A stretch of 36,965 nucleotides of DNA from Oscillospiraceae bacterium (GCA_017405465.1 JAFRAJ010000009.1:1-36965); one strand, 5' to 3'. Shown: positions 1 through 8,212, counted from the stretch's first letter. Notes: generated by a model not told the origin, from the sequence alone. A program made the numbers and translations.

Positions 1-1
1 C

Positions 2-604
2 TACCAGAAAAAGAACGCGATTCTCACGGATCAGGAGAAAAAGATTGTCGCTTACCATGAGATCGGTCACGCCCTGGTTGCAGCGAAGCAGACGAACTCC
101 GCTCCCGTGCAGAAAATCACCATCATCCCCCGCACCTCCGGTGCCTTGGGATACACGCTGCAGGTGGAGAATAACGACCACTATCTGATGAATAAGCAGG
201 AGCTGGAGAATAAGATCGCAACTTTCACCGGCGGACGGGCTGCAGAAGAATTGGTGTTCGGTTCCGTTACCACGGGAGCCGCCAACGACATCGAGCAGGC
301 TACAAAGCTTGCCCGCGCCATGATCACCCGCTACGGAATGAGCGAGGACTTTGACATGGTCGCAATGGAGACGGTAACGAATCAGTATCTTGGCGGTGAT
401 ACGTCCCTGGCCTGCTCCGCTGAAACACAAAGCAAAATTGATGCACAGGTTGTCGAACTGGTACGGAAGCAGCACGAAAAAGCACTGGCCATTCTAAAGG
501 ACAATCGCGGTAAGTTGGATGAACTAGCTTCGTATCTGTATGAACATGAAACTATTACCGGTGAAGAGTTCATGCGGATCCTGAATGAAAACGCGAGCAC
601 GTAA
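2..604 (+). CDS. ftsH: FtsH ATP-dependent zinc metalloprotease, C-terminal fragment
   Basis: Membrane-anchored AAA+ protease; only the C-terminal peptidase domain is in the window, and the gene runs off the left edge in frame from base 2. The zinc motif is seen at bases 56-70 as HEIGH, where most FtsH proteins have HEAGH. The third-ligand region TGAANDIEQAT follows, then the typical FtsH helix ARAMITRYGMS. The end (EETITGEEF-like tail, last residues ENAST) is a normal FtsH C-terminus, so only the 5' side is cut by the window. Known role of the family: turnover of misfolded membrane proteins and short-lived regulators. The identification is secure; which FtsH paralogue it is cannot be judged from the fragment. 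Confidence 0.93.
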   Translation, partial: YQKKNAILTDQEKKIVAYHEIGHALVAAKQTNSAPVQKITIIPRTSGALGYTLQVENNDHYLMNKQELENKIATFTGGRAAEELVFGSVTTGAANDIEQATKLARAMITRYGMSEDFDMVAMETVTNQYLGGDTSLACSAETQSKIDAQVVELVRKQHEKALAILKDNRGKLDELASYLYEHETITGEEFMRILNENAST

Positions 605-674
605 TACCGCAGGCCAAAATTCCGTCAATGTCCGTCTGGACTTGTTCGGATAATTTTCTGATTAGAAGTAACGC

Positions 675-717
675 GCCCCAGACTGTAGATGTAAAAGTCT
701 CCGGTCTGGGGCTTTAA
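675..717 (+). terminator. Intrinsic terminator after ftsH
   Basis: Perfect 9-bp stem GCCCCAGAC (675-683) / GTCTGGGGC (704-712) followed by TTTAAT. It lies 70 bases after the ftsH stop on the same strand. The T-tract is short, so termination may be leaky. Confidence 0.75.
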
Positions 718-1032
718 TACGGTTCTAGCCAAATGATTAAATTAAGCTTCATAATGATCAAATTGAAGAGCCCGATACCTTGATACAGAAGCATCGAGCT
801 CTGAAACTCTTGCGGATACCGCACTTTTCATAGTATTAGTGTCAAATCCGTTATCTCCTTCGGGACCATATTGAGTGTTCGCAGGATAACTGCGGACACT
901 CCTTTTTTCTGCAATGATACTGGACAACAAAGCATGCTTGCTGGAAGAATAGAATCAGATGACGCTCAATTGCTGACCCGGCAGGCGTCTTTCTGCTGTC
1001 ATCATAAAACTAAAGGAGCGGAGAATCAGGAA
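718..1032. other. Gene-poor spacer between ftsH and the fucosidase gene
   Basis: I see no convincing gene in this stretch. It holds a second terminator-like hairpin (874-908) that is not needed by ftsH, which already has its own. On the minus strand 742-930 is open for 62 codons (TTG start, no ribosome binding site, protein-like end SRYRALQFDHYEA), but I cannot assign it to a family. No clear sigma-A promoter for the fucosidase gene was found. It could be the eroded remnant of a removed gene. Confidence 0.5.
874..908 (+). terminator. Strong orphan intrinsic terminator
   Basis: Stem AGTGTTCGCAG (874-884) pairs with CTGCGGACACT (890-900) with one G-U pair and is followed by CCTTTTTT. It is the best-formed rho-independent terminator in the left region, yet no gene lies between it and the ftsH terminator. 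It may end a short untranslated transcript or be left over from a lost gene. Confidence 0.75.
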
Positions 1033-2502
1033 ATGGACAAAATGGAATATCTGAAAACTATAGATGAAGTCATTGCCCGCGGGAGATATAAGGATGACTG
1101 GACTTCTCTGTGCAATCACAGGACTCCTGCATGGTATATGGACGCTAAAGTCGGAGTATTCATCCACTGGGGGGTATTCAGTGTTCCGGCATTCGGGAAT
1201 GAATGGTACTCCCGTCACATGTATGATCCTGCCCATGAAGAATTCAGGCATCATAGAGAGATCTTCGGGAATCAGAAGGATTTCGGATACAAGGATTTCA
1301 TTCCGCTTTTCAAAGGAGAGAGGTTCAGCGCGGAAGAATGGGTAACAATGTTCAAAGAAGCGGGGATCAGATATGTGATGCCTGTAGCCGAGCATCATGA
1401 CGGATTTGCCATGTACAGGACCGGGATGAACCGATGGAACGCTGCAGAGATGGGACCTAAGAGGGATGTGGTCGGTGAGATAAGAGATGAGTGCCTCAGA
1501 CAGGAGCTTGTCTTCTGCGCGTCTACTCACAGGGCAGAGCACTATTTCTTTATGAACATGGGAAGGACGTTCCCAAGTGACGTTCAGGATGAAAGGTACA
1601 GAGATTTCTATGGCCCCGCGGTCTACCGGAAGGAATTCCATTCGGATGATGTTCACAAGTATACGGCGGATACATTCACGGTCGGGCCTACTGACGAGTG
1701 GATGGAAGACTGGCTGGTCAGGACATGCGAACTGATAGACAATTACCGTCCTTCTGTACTCTATTTTGACTGGTGGGTGCACAACCATGCATTCAAACCG
1801 TATCTCAGAAAGCTTGCTGCTTATTATTACGACAGGGCTGAAGAATGGGGAACGGAAGTTACTATTACCTATAAGCATGAAGCTTTTCCGCCCGGATCTG
1901 CTACGTTCGATGTGGAGAGAGGAGCGCTTACCGGAATATCACCTGAATACTGGCAGACAGATACTGCTATAGGCAAGAATTCATGGGGTTATACCACAGA
2001 CAATGAATATAAGAACGCGAGACAGGTGATCTGTGACCTGGTTGACATCGTGAGCAAGAACGGGAACCTTGTGATAAATGTCGGACCGAGACCTGACGGA
2101 ACGATAACAGATCAGGAAAAGGGAGTCCTGAGGACTCTAGGAGAATGGCTCAGGAGGAACGGCGAAGGGATATACGGGACCACATACTGGAGACAGTTCG
2201 GTGAAGGTGAGGTCAACGCCGTGGAAGGGTTCTTCATGGACGGAGATGAGAAGCAGTTCACCAGCGAAGATTTCCGCTTTACCTACAAGAAAGGATACCT
2301 GTATGTCTTCCAGATGAGACCTTCCCGGACTGCCATGGTAAAGACACTGAGGCAGAAGGGGATACATGATTTTCTTATAGAAAAGGTCGAGATGCTGGGC
2401 TTCGGGGAGGTACCGTACAGGAGGACATCTGAAGCACTCGAGATAGACGGGACTGCAGCGGAAGGAGACCTGCCGGTCTGCTACCGCGTTTCCATAGGCT
2501 GA
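1033..2502 (+). CDS. Intracellular alpha-L-fucosidase (GH29)
   Basis: Retaining glycoside hydrolase that removes terminal L-fucose from glycans. Family hallmarks seen in the 489-residue product: substrate-pocket HWG at about residues 45-47, HHDGF at 121-125, and the likely nucleophile Asp246 in LYFDWW at the end of a beta-strand. The second half has the usual beta-sandwich. There is no signal peptide, so it should act in the cytoplasm on imported fucosylated oligosaccharides. Start: an AAAGGAGCGG sequence precedes ATG 1033 by about 14 bases; ATG 1042, with AGGAA nine bases upstream, is the alternative. An upstream in-frame TTG at 871 is inside a terminator and is rejected. No transporter or fucose catabolism gene is adjacent. 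Family assignment is firm; linkage specificity is not known. Confidence 0.9.
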   Translation: MDKMEYLKTIDEVIARGRYKDDWTSLCNHRTPAWYMDAKVGVFIHWGVFSVPAFGNEWYSRHMYDPAHEEFRHHREIFGNQKDFGYKDFIPLFKGERFSAEEWVTMFKEAGIRYVMPVAEHHDGFAMYRTGMNRWNAAEMGPKRDVVGEIRDECLRQELVFCASTHRAEHYFFMNMGRTFPSDVQDERYRDFYGPAVYRKEFHSDDVHKYTADTFTVGPTDEWMEDWLVRTCELIDNYRPSVLYFDWWVHNHAFKPYLRKLAAYYYDRAEEWGTEVTITYKHEAFPPGSATFDVERGALTGISPEYWQTDTAIGKNSWGYTTDNEYKNARQVICDLVDIVSKNGNLVINVGPRPDGTITDQEKGVLRTLGEWLRRNGEGIYGTTYWRQFGEGEVNAVEGFFMDGDEKQFTSEDFRFTYKKGYLYVFQMRPSRTAMVKTLRQKGIHDFLIEKVEMLGFGEVPYRRTSEALEIDGTAAEGDLPVCYRVSIG

Positions 2503-2504
2503 AC

Positions 2505-2521
2505 CATACGCCGGGCGTATG
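2505..2521 (+). repeat. Short palindrome after the fucosidase stop codon
   Basis: CATACGC (2505-2511) and GCGTATG (2515-2521) form a 7-bp stem around a CGG loop, three bases after the stop. There is no T-tract, so it is more likely an mRNA 3'-end stabiliser or part of a tandem terminator than a terminator alone. Confidence 0.5.
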
Positions 2522-2540
2522 AAAATGTAAGATAATTAGT

Positions 2541-2573
2541 ATGAGGAACCGTATATACGATTCCTCATTTTGC
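2541..2573 (+). terminator. Terminator after fucosidase gene
   Basis: ATGAGGAA (2541-2548) pairs with TTCCTCAT (2561-2568) and runs into TTTT before GCTG. Weak stem but correct position. Confidence 0.6.
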
Positions 2574-2655
2574 TGTTATACTTTAAATCAGTAAATCGAA
2601 GGATCGGCGGATCCGTAATAGAGGATATCCGGACGATCTGTTCAGGAGGGTAAAA

Positions 2656-3798
2656 ATGATAATCAAGAATGGTACAGTCTATGACGCTGTAAACAGAGAG
2701 CCCTATGCTGCAGATATCCGCGTGGATGGCGGAAAGATCACGGAGATAGGAGCATCACTGCCGGTAAAGGAAAACGAGACATGCATCGACGCTACCGGAC
2801 TCAGGGTATATCCGGGATTCATCGACGCTCACTGCCATCTGGGACTTGACGGTTGGGGGATCGGCTTTGAAGGAGCTGACTACAATGAGTCGGGAGATAT
2901 CTGCACTCCTCAGTTGAGAGCAGAAGACAGCTTTAATCCGTTCGACCCCACAGTCTATCACGCAGCAAAAGGCGGAGTCACATCCGTTGCAACAGGACAG
3001 GGCAGCGCCAACGCCATCGGCGGCACATGGATCGCTGTAAAAACTACAGGAATATGCGTGGATGACATGATCATCAAGACGCCTATAGCCATGAAAGGTG
3101 CGCTGGGAGAGAACCCGAAGCGCGTATACAGGGAGAGGGGCAACGCAGCCAGGATGTCCACTGCAGCCGTGATCCGCAATATGCTCTTCAAGGCAAAGGA
3201 ATATCTGGCAAAGAAGGAAGCAGCCGGCGATGATATCTCAAAGAAGCCCGCTTTTGACTTCAAGTGCGAAGCTATGATCCCGGTCCTCAAGAAAGAGATA
3301 CCGCTCAAGCTGCACGCGCATCAGGCAAACGATATACTGACGGCGATCAGACTTGCTAAAGAGTTTGATGTTGATCTCACGATCGAGCACGTGACAGAAG
3401 GACATCTCATCGCCGATAAGCTTGAGAACTGCCCGTATCCGCTGGCAGTCGGTCCTTCCCTTACACATGCATCTAAGTTCGAGCTTCAGAACAAGTCCTG
3501 GGAGACCCCCGGCATCCTTGCAAAGAGAGGCTGCATGGTGTCAATAGTTACCGACTCTCCGGTCATTCCTCAGGAATACCTGCCGCTATGTGCAGGACTT
3601 GCGGTAAAGGCCGGAATGGATGAGTTCGACGCTCTTAAAGCCATTACGATCAACCCTGCAAAGCAGATCGGCATTGCCGACAGAGTAGGCTCTCTGGAAG
3701 TTGGGAAAGATGCTGACATCGTTCTCGCAGATGGAGATCCGATGGTGAGCGACACTGTGGTCAAGAGAGTCTTTATCGACGGAAACGAGATCCTGTGA
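2656..3798 (+). CDS. Imidazolonepropionase-like amidohydrolase
   Basis: 380-residue metal-dependent hydrolase of the amidohydrolase superfamily (HutI/dihydroorotase-like). The N-terminal composite beta-domain (IIKNGTVYDAV...) leads to the first metal site FIDAHCH (His59 and His61). Later histidines in KLHAHQAND and IEHVTEGH and the barrel-end aspartate in IVTDSPVIP complete the set. The C-terminus shows the usual INPAKQIGI...GSLEVGKDADIV stretch that rebuilds the beta-domain. AGGAGGG at 2644-2650 sits six bases before ATG 2656. These enzymes open cyclic amides or isoaspartyl/acyl dipeptides; the substrate cannot be read from sequence. It is monocistronic, between a terminator and a convergent gene. 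Confidence 0.85.
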   Translation: MIIKNGTVYDAVNREPYAADIRVDGGKITEIGASLPVKENETCIDATGLRVYPGFIDAHCHLGLDGWGIGFEGADYNESGDICTPQLRAEDSFNPFDPTVYHAAKGGVTSVATGQGSANAIGGTWIAVKTTGICVDDMIIKTPIAMKGALGENPKRVYRERGNAARMSTAAVIRNMLFKAKEYLAKKEAAGDDISKKPAFDFKCEAMIPVLKKEIPLKLHAHQANDILTAIRLAKEFDVDLTIEHVTEGHLIADKLENCPYPLAVGPSLTHASKFELQNKSWETPGILAKRGCMVSIVTDSPVIPQEYLPLCAGLAVKAGMDEFDALKAITINPAKQIGIADRVGSLEVGKDADIVLADGDPMVSDTVVKRVFIDGNEIL

Positions 3799-3814
3799 AA
3801 AAAATACAGAAACA

Positions 3815-3856
3815 TAAAAGGAGACCGTCCGGCTTTGTCGGGCGGTCTCCTGTGTT
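3815..3856 (-). terminator. Bidirectional terminator between convergent genes
   Basis: Stem GGAGACCG (about 3820-3827) pairs with CGGTCTCC (3843-3850), with extra GC pairs inside. On the minus strand the stem is followed by a T-rich run (TTTTATGTTT), ending the esterase gene. On the plus strand only TGTGTT follows, so it serves the amidohydrolase less well. Confidence 0.75.
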
Positions 3857-3866
3857 AGATAGATTC

Positions 3867-4841
3867 TCAGGCCTTGAACAGTACCTTGAGATAGTTCCAG
3901 AAATAATACGGTACCAGATAATCGGTGTGATAGTAATCCGACAGGGAGTAGAGGATATTGTTCTTTGAAGGATCACTGCCGTAGGAGAAGCAGTCCTGCT
4001 CTGTTAGAAGCTTGACCTGCAGACGCATTCCGGGGCCGTCTCTCATACCGCCGCTCGCGGCATAGATGAAGAACGGAAGTTCGGGATGAGCTTTGATCGG
4101 AGCAGTGATATAGTCCACTATCTCCTCGTCTGTGCAGGTGGGCATCGGTCCGCTTCCGGGAGGCATCGGCAGAGGCTTGTCGCAGGAGATGCCACCGCTG
4201 GTGGGGCAGAAATATCTGAAATATTCGAAATCATAATGGAACATTCTCCACGTCCATGCAGCGCCTCTTGAATATCCCGCAAATGCTCGGTGATCTCTCG
4301 TGGCCTTTATGCCTTCATCGGAAGGATCCTCGAGATAGGTGTTGAATCTCATCTCGACTGCGGGGATGATGTCCTGAATGATCTCCTTGTAATAGTTGCC
4401 GGGAATGCCGGGAGTCCATCCGTCGCCTGCTTCTGCGCCGCCGGTCTGTATCCTGATATCCGCATCGCGCATCGGATCCATGTAATACGTCACGAAGACG
4501 ATGATGCAGGGATCCAGCTCACCGGAATCGAACAGCATGTCGAACATGTACTTGTTTCCGCCGATGGCGAACATCGCGGGCTCGCAGGTATTGCCGTGCT
4601 GGAAATAGAAGACGTTGTACTTTCTGGATTTGTCGTCCTTGTCATAGCAGTAGGGCAGATAGGCATATGCTGTCTTGTGATATGTTATGCCGTTCTCATA
4701 TACGGAGGTGGTGTAGTCGATCCTTTCGACTGTACCCATCTTCTCCGGTACTCCTGTCCTCAGATAGGGGTTCTCTTCAAATACTGTCTCATAAGCGAGC
4801 ACTTCGCCGGGTTTGGTAATGACTTTTCTGTATTCGCTCAT
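3867..4841 (-). CDS. Esterase, alpha/beta-hydrolase (feruloyl-esterase/EsD-like, CE1-type)
   Basis: 324-residue putative esterase. The nucleophile elbow GYSRGA places Ser191 in a G-x-S-x-G motif. An oxyanion strand VFYFQHGNT is at about 77-85, and a late His in SDYYHTDYLV is the likely catalytic base. The same arrangement is found in CE1 feruloyl/acetyl-xylan esterases and esterase-D-like proteins that remove acyl or phenolic esters from plant polysaccharides. No signal peptide is seen, so it probably works on imported oligosaccharides. Start: AAGGTGA lies seven bases before ATG 4841; the 13-codon upstream extension is rejected. It is divergent from the aminopeptidase gene. Substrate unknown. 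Confidence 0.8.
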   Translation of the reverse strand: MSEYRKVITKPGEVLAYETVFEENPYLRTGVPEKMGTVERIDYTTSVYENGITYHKTAYAYLPYCYDKDDKSRKYNVFYFQHGNTCEPAMFAIGGNKYMFDMLFDSGELDPCIIVFVTYYMDPMRDADIRIQTGGAEAGDGWTPGIPGNYYKEIIQDIIPAVEMRFNTYLEDPSDEGIKATRDHRAFAGYSRGAAWTWRMFHYDFEYFRYFCPTSGGISCDKPLPMPPGSGPMPTCTDEEIVDYITAPIKAHPELPFFIYAASGGMRDGPGMRLQVKLLTEQDCFSYGSDPSKNNILYSLSDYYHTDYLVPYYFWNYLKVLFKA

Positions 4842-4887
4842 TGGGTCACCTTCTTTCTGAATTCTTTCTTTGACCAACATCTACTTA

Positions 4888-4915
4888 TTTCCATGTTAAC
4901 GCATAATGATATAAT
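4888..4915 (+). promoter_or_regulatory. Candidate promoter of the M29 aminopeptidase gene
   Basis: A perfect -10 TATAAT at 4910-4915 with a weak -35-like TTTCCA at 4888-4893 (16-bp spacer), about 40 bases upstream of the ribosome binding site AAGGAG (4940-4945). Confidence 0.5.
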
Positions 4916-4954
4916 TACGGAAGAGCAAAAAACTGTTGCAAGGAGAAATTGACT

Positions 4955-6166
4955 ATGGATATGGAAAAAATGAAGCGCAAATATGCATACATGCTGGCCA
5001 GAGTCGGACTCAATGTCCAGCCCGGACAGACTGTTCTCGTTGAAGCTGCAATAGAAGGCGCAGCCTTTACGCCCCTCTTCGCAGAAGAGTGCTATAAGCT
5101 CGGCGCGGGGAACGTTGTAGTGCATTATCTGGATGAGCCGAATCTCAAGATCGCTGCTATGTACAGAAACCTGGATGACGTGCGCAAAGTAGAAGACTGG
5201 GAAGAGCTTCAGTGCCAGAAGTATCTGGATGAAGGAGCCTGCTATATCAGACTGGAAGGCGTCAACCCCGCACTGATGGAAGATCTTCCTGAGGAACAGG
5301 CGAACGCCATTTTCACACACACTGATGCTGTCAGGAACATCATGCGCAAGGCTTCCAGAGAAAAACACTGCTAGTGGTGCATCGCCATGATCCCGACGAA
5401 GGAGTGGGCTGATTATATCCTCAAGGATATCCCGGAAGAGGACAGACTGAACCATCTGTGGGAACTGCTGCTCAAGCTGTGCTATATCGATGAGGACAAC
5501 GATGTAGTAGAGACCTGGGAAGAGAAGAGCCGCACAAGAGGAGAGAAGGGCAATATCATGGACTCCTATCACTTCACGAAGCTCCATTATACTGCTTCCA
5601 ACGGAACAGACCTCACAGTTGAGCTGACTCCCTATTCTCACTTCGGGATGGGCAATTTCAAACTTCCGGCTAACTATATCAGACATGCTGCGAACATTCC
5701 GTCAGAAGAGATCTGCACGACTCCTGAGAAGTACGGGACCAACGGTGTCGTTTATGCATCAAGACCCCTGATCCTCGGAGGTAAGAGCGTAGAAAATTTC
5801 GGATTCCGCTTTGAGAACGGCAAGGTCGTTGAAGTACTGGCTGATGAGGGCAAGGAGATGCTGGAAGCTCTCGTGAATATGGACGAGAACGCCGGTTATC
5901 TCGGAGAATGCGCACTTGTCGAATATCATTCACCGATCTCGATGAGCGGTCTGGTATACTACACCACTCTGATTGATGAGAACGCTTCCTGCCATCTGGC
6001 TCTCGGAAGAGGCCTCGGCAGCAACTGCCCCGATCCGAAATATACATTCAATGATTCTGTGATCCATATCGACTTCATGATCGGCACTGAAGACATGCAT
6101 ATCGTCGGAACTACAGAGGATGGCAAGGAAGTAGTCGTCTTCGACAAAGGTGATTTCGCGATCTGA
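4955..6166 (+). pseudogene. M29 aminopeptidase (AmpS/PepS family) interrupted by an in-frame amber codon
   Basis: Thermophilic-type metallo-aminopeptidase that trims N-terminal residues from peptides in the cytoplasm. The reading frame is continuous from ATG 4955 to TGA 6164-6166 except for a single TAG at 5372-5374. The N-terminal part (139 codons, VGLNVQPGQTVLVEA...) and the C-terminal part (FRFENGKVVE, EYHSPIS, HLALGRG, all family motifs around the metal ligands) stay in the same frame, and together give the usual length of about 403 residues. Around the stop the sequence reads EKHC-stop-WCIAMIPTKEWA. Relatives usually have Gln before WC, so a CAG-to-TAG change explains it. The downstream half has an ATG at 5387 but no Shine-Dalgarno sequence. 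It is either a recent nonsense allele, a sequencing error, or a site that is read through. Confidence 0.8.
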
Positions 6167-6198
6167 TACTGATCAGAAAATCAGAATGACATACGAAA

Positions 6199-6236
6199 GC
6201 CTCCGTTTGTGAAAGAACGGAGGCTTGAATTTTAAT
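6199..6236 (+). terminator. Bidirectional terminator between aminopeptidase and ABC permease genes
   Basis: GCCTCCGTT (6199-6207) pairs perfectly with AACGGAGGC (6216-6224), followed by TTGAATTTT on the plus strand. The minus-strand permease gene ends nearby, so it may serve both. Confidence 0.8.
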
Positions 6237-6244
6237 TGGAAGAC

Positions 6245-6859
6245 TCAAGCTATATCATGCTGCTGATACCACTTGACGGAGAAAAGATAAGACAGTCCGA
6301 ACAGGACAAGGCATCCGATCACGATCAGGGGAAGCGTAGGATCCATGATACCGTCTTTTCTTTCGAATATGGATGAAAGACTTTGAGAACCAAGTGCAAT
6401 ACCTATGACCAGGAACATCACTATGTATCTGCTCTTCTCGATACCATATCGATAGGTGAAAGGAAGCAGCAGAGACGGCATTACGAGAGATGTGGAGAAA
6501 TTCTGCACCAGCAGTCCAATGGAAGCATACTCGGAGTAACCGCGGAGATGGTATGACAGGAGAACGAGCCCTCCTATGGCTGTGGCTGCCAGGACGAGAA
6601 GCAGCGTCAGTAAGTATCTTTCGGTCACGATCTGCTTTCTTGATACCGGAAGAGTTCCGGCAAAGAGCGGCCACTTTTCCCGTTCTTCATAGCTGATGAG
6701 CGTGGAGGACAGAGTGCCGGCGAGAAGACCGATGTAAAGGACGAAATAGGATGCATTGGGATTGATCGCTGCGACTATCGGGAATATGAGCCATATGAGG
6801 ATCACGCTCTTGAGAGACGTGGTTATCTCATAGATGTCTTTTCTGAAAAGTGCTTTCAT
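6245..6859 (-). CDS. ABC-2 type transporter permease
   Basis: 204-residue membrane protein with about six hydrophobic segments (for example VILIWLIFPIVAAI, YFVLYIGLLAGTLSSTLI, LLLVLAATAIGGLVLLSY, YIVMFLVIGIALG, LPLIVIGCLVLFGLSYLF). Between the second and third lies a short cytoplasmic loop with REKWPLFAGTLPVSRKQIV, typical of ABC-2 permeases that pair with CcmA/YtrB-type ATPases. The ATG at 6857-6859 overlaps the TGA of the upstream ATPase gene (ATGA), so translation is coupled; a GGAG lies just upstream. A 57-codon 5' extension is an artefact of the ATPase reading region. Substrate unknown; such exporters often deal with cell-envelope stress or antimicrobial peptides. Confidence 0.87.
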   Translation of the reverse strand: MKALFRKDIYEITTSLKSVILIWLIFPIVAAINPNASYFVLYIGLLAGTLSSTLISYEEREKWPLFAGTLPVSRKQIVTERYLLTLLLVLAATAIGGLVLLSYHLRGYSEYASIGLLVQNFSTSLVMPSLLLPFTYRYGIEKSRYIVMFLVIGIALGSQSLSSIFERKDGIMDPTLPLIVIGCLVLFGLSYLFSVKWYQQHDIA

Positions 6860-7707
6860 GGCTGTTCTCCTTCCTTCGCCATAAGGACGAAGAGTTCTTC
6901 TATCATTATTGGGTCTGCAGAATGACCCTCGGGAATGCTGTCCCTGCGTACTACTGCTCTGCAGCCGTATGTGTTTCTGGTGACATGGATCACTGCTTCC
7001 GGTGCGACAGTCTCGAGCACATCTTCGGAACATGACAGAATACCGTACTGGGAACTGAGCACGTCCTTCTCCTCGCAGAGCATCAGCTTTCCCTTATGGA
7101 GGAATGCGATGTAGTCGCATATCTTCTCAAGGTCAGAGACGATATGGGAAGAGATCAGTATAGAGCGATTCTCTTCGCGGGTGAACTCCATCAGGACTTC
7201 ATTCACGTCGTCGCGCACCAGAGGATCGAGACCGTTTGTAGCTTCGTCAAGTATCAGGAGCTTCGCATCGTGTGAGAGAGCTATAGCGATGCCGAGCTTC
7301 ATCTTCGTGCCGTTGGACATCTCTCCGAATCTTCTGTCCCTGGGGACATCGAAACGGTCAAGATAATAATCGTACTTCTCTGCGTCCCACCTGCTGAAAG
7401 CATCAGCCATCATTTTTCCGACCTGAACGGCATTTACCGTAAGAGGAAGTCCCATACTGTCCAGGACCACGCCGATATCATTCTTCCAGGATGCATCGGA
7501 CTCTGCAGGATCGTTTCCCAGCACAGAGATCTCACCGGAATCGCGACGGATCAGATCAAGCAGAAGGCGTATCGTAGTGCTTTTCCCGGCTCCGTTCTCT
7601 CCGACAAGACCGAGTATATATCCAGTCGGAAGCGTCATATTAAGATGATCCAGTGTAAACCCTGGATAGGATTTACAGAGATCGCGTATCTCTATTGCAT
7701 TGACCAT
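6856..7707 (-). CDS. ABC transporter ATP-binding protein (YtrB/CcmA-like)
   Basis: 283-residue ATPase. Walker A GENGAGKST is at about 37-45, a degenerate signature loop MSNGTKMK replaces LSGGQ, Walker B is LLILDEATNGLD, and the H-loop is SSHIV. The roughly 80 residues after the ATPase core are an accessory C-terminal region. It powers the permease encoded directly downstream. Start: GGGAGG lies ten bases before ATG 7707 (MVNAIEI); a start six codons earlier overlaps the Shine-Dalgarno sequence and the GntR stop. Only five bases separate it from the regulator gene, so the three genes form one operon. Confidence 0.92.
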   Translation of the reverse strand: MVNAIEIRDLCKSYPGFTLDHLNMTLPTGYILGLVGENGAGKSTTIRLLLDLIRRDSGEISVLGNDPAESDASWKNDIGVVLDSMGLPLTVNAVQVGKMMADAFSRWDAEKYDYYLDRFDVPRDRRFGEMSNGTKMKLGIAIALSHDAKLLILDEATNGLDPLVRDDVNEVLMEFTREENRSILISSHIVSDLEKICDYIAFLHKGKLMLCEEKDVLSSQYGILSCSEDVLETVAPEAVIHVTRNTYGCRAVVRRDSIPEGHSADPIMIEELFVLMAKEGEQP

Positions 7708-7712
7708 CGTGA

Positions 7713-8084
7713 TCAATCCTCCCATAATAATTCGACCATCTCCAGGACGGTCTTTTTGTCAAGTGCACAGGATGCTGAGAGCTTTACGACTTCGGAAAGA
7801 TGCTCTTCTATCTTGCGCAGATTCTGCTCTCTGAGCAGTTCGGTGTTTTTCGGAGCTACGTAGGATCCTTTCCCGGGAAGAGTATAGATGAATCCGTCGT
7901 TCTCCAGTTCATCATAAGCTCGTTTTGTAGTTATGACGCTTATCTTCAGGTCTTTAGCAAGACTGCGGATAGAAGGCAGCGGATCATCTTCCCTGAGTGA
8001 TCCGTTGATGATCTGATCCTTGATCTGACCGTATATCTGGTCGTAGATAGGCACACCGTTTCTGTTATTGATAAGTAATTGCAT
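7713..8084 (-). CDS. GntR-family regulator, YtrA subfamily
   Basis: 123-residue repressor. It has an N-terminal winged helix (PIYDQIYGQIKDQIINGSL, then PLPSIRSLAKDLKISVITTKRAYDEL and the wing GFIYTLPGKGSYV) and only a short C-terminal dimerisation helix, the size and build of the YtrA subfamily. These proteins normally repress the ABC exporter operon in which they are encoded. Here it is the first gene, with the two transporter genes five bases and minus four bases behind. A palindrome overlapping its own promoter (8102-8117) is the likely binding site. Confidence 0.9.
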   Translation of the reverse strand: MQLLINNRNGVPIYDQIYGQIKDQIINGSLREDDPLPSIRSLAKDLKISVITTKRAYDELENDGFIYTLPGKGSYVAPKNTELLREQNLRKIEEHLSEVVKLSASCALDKKTVLEMVELLWED

Positions 8085-8101
8085 GCGTTAATACCTCAAT
8101 G

Positions 8102-8117
8102 ACTGTGTATGCACAGT
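8102..8117 (-). promoter_or_regulatory. Putative YtrA-type operator
   Basis: ACTGTG (8102-8107), spacer TATG, CACAGT (8112-8117) form an inverted repeat that overlaps the -10 hexamer of the GntR-ABC promoter. Its position is right for autorepression. Assignment to the adjacent regulator is inferred. Confidence 0.55.
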
Positions 8118-8143
8118 ATATACAGTATAATCAGATGTGTCAA
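8115..8143 (-). promoter_or_regulatory. Sigma-A promoter of the GntR-ABC operon
   Basis: Read on the minus strand: -35 TTGACA (8138-8143), 17-bp spacer, -10 TATACT (8115-8120). Near-consensus, about 30 bases upstream of the regulator start codon at 8084. Confidence 0.8.
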
Positions 8144-8182
8144 CAGTATTCCGTAAAATAAATTCAGATCTGCAGGAAAAGA

Positions 8183-8212
8183 AAAACCCGTCTGCAAGCA
8201 CAGACGGGTTTT
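8183..8212 (-). terminator. Terminator at the end of the OhrR-like/GPx/MntE operon
   Basis: AAAACCCGTCTG (8183-8194) and CAGACGGGTTTT (8201-8212) form a perfect 12-bp stem. On the minus strand it follows the CDF transporter stop by 16 bases and ends in a T-run; it also insulates the GntR operon promoter. Confidence 0.85.

Noticed and set aside
742..930. 62-codon open stretch on the minus strand
   Set aside because: TTG start with no ribosome binding site, it contains a terminator hairpin of the other strand, and I recognise no family; mentioned only as a possible remnant.
955..1878. 307-codon open frame antisense to the fucosidase gene
   Set aside because: Lies wholly within a clear GH29 gene and has low-complexity shadow composition.
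4290..5686. Long open frames antisense to the esterase and aminopeptidase genes
   Set aside because: Products show no family motifs; both strands underneath carry well-recognised genes in the other frame.
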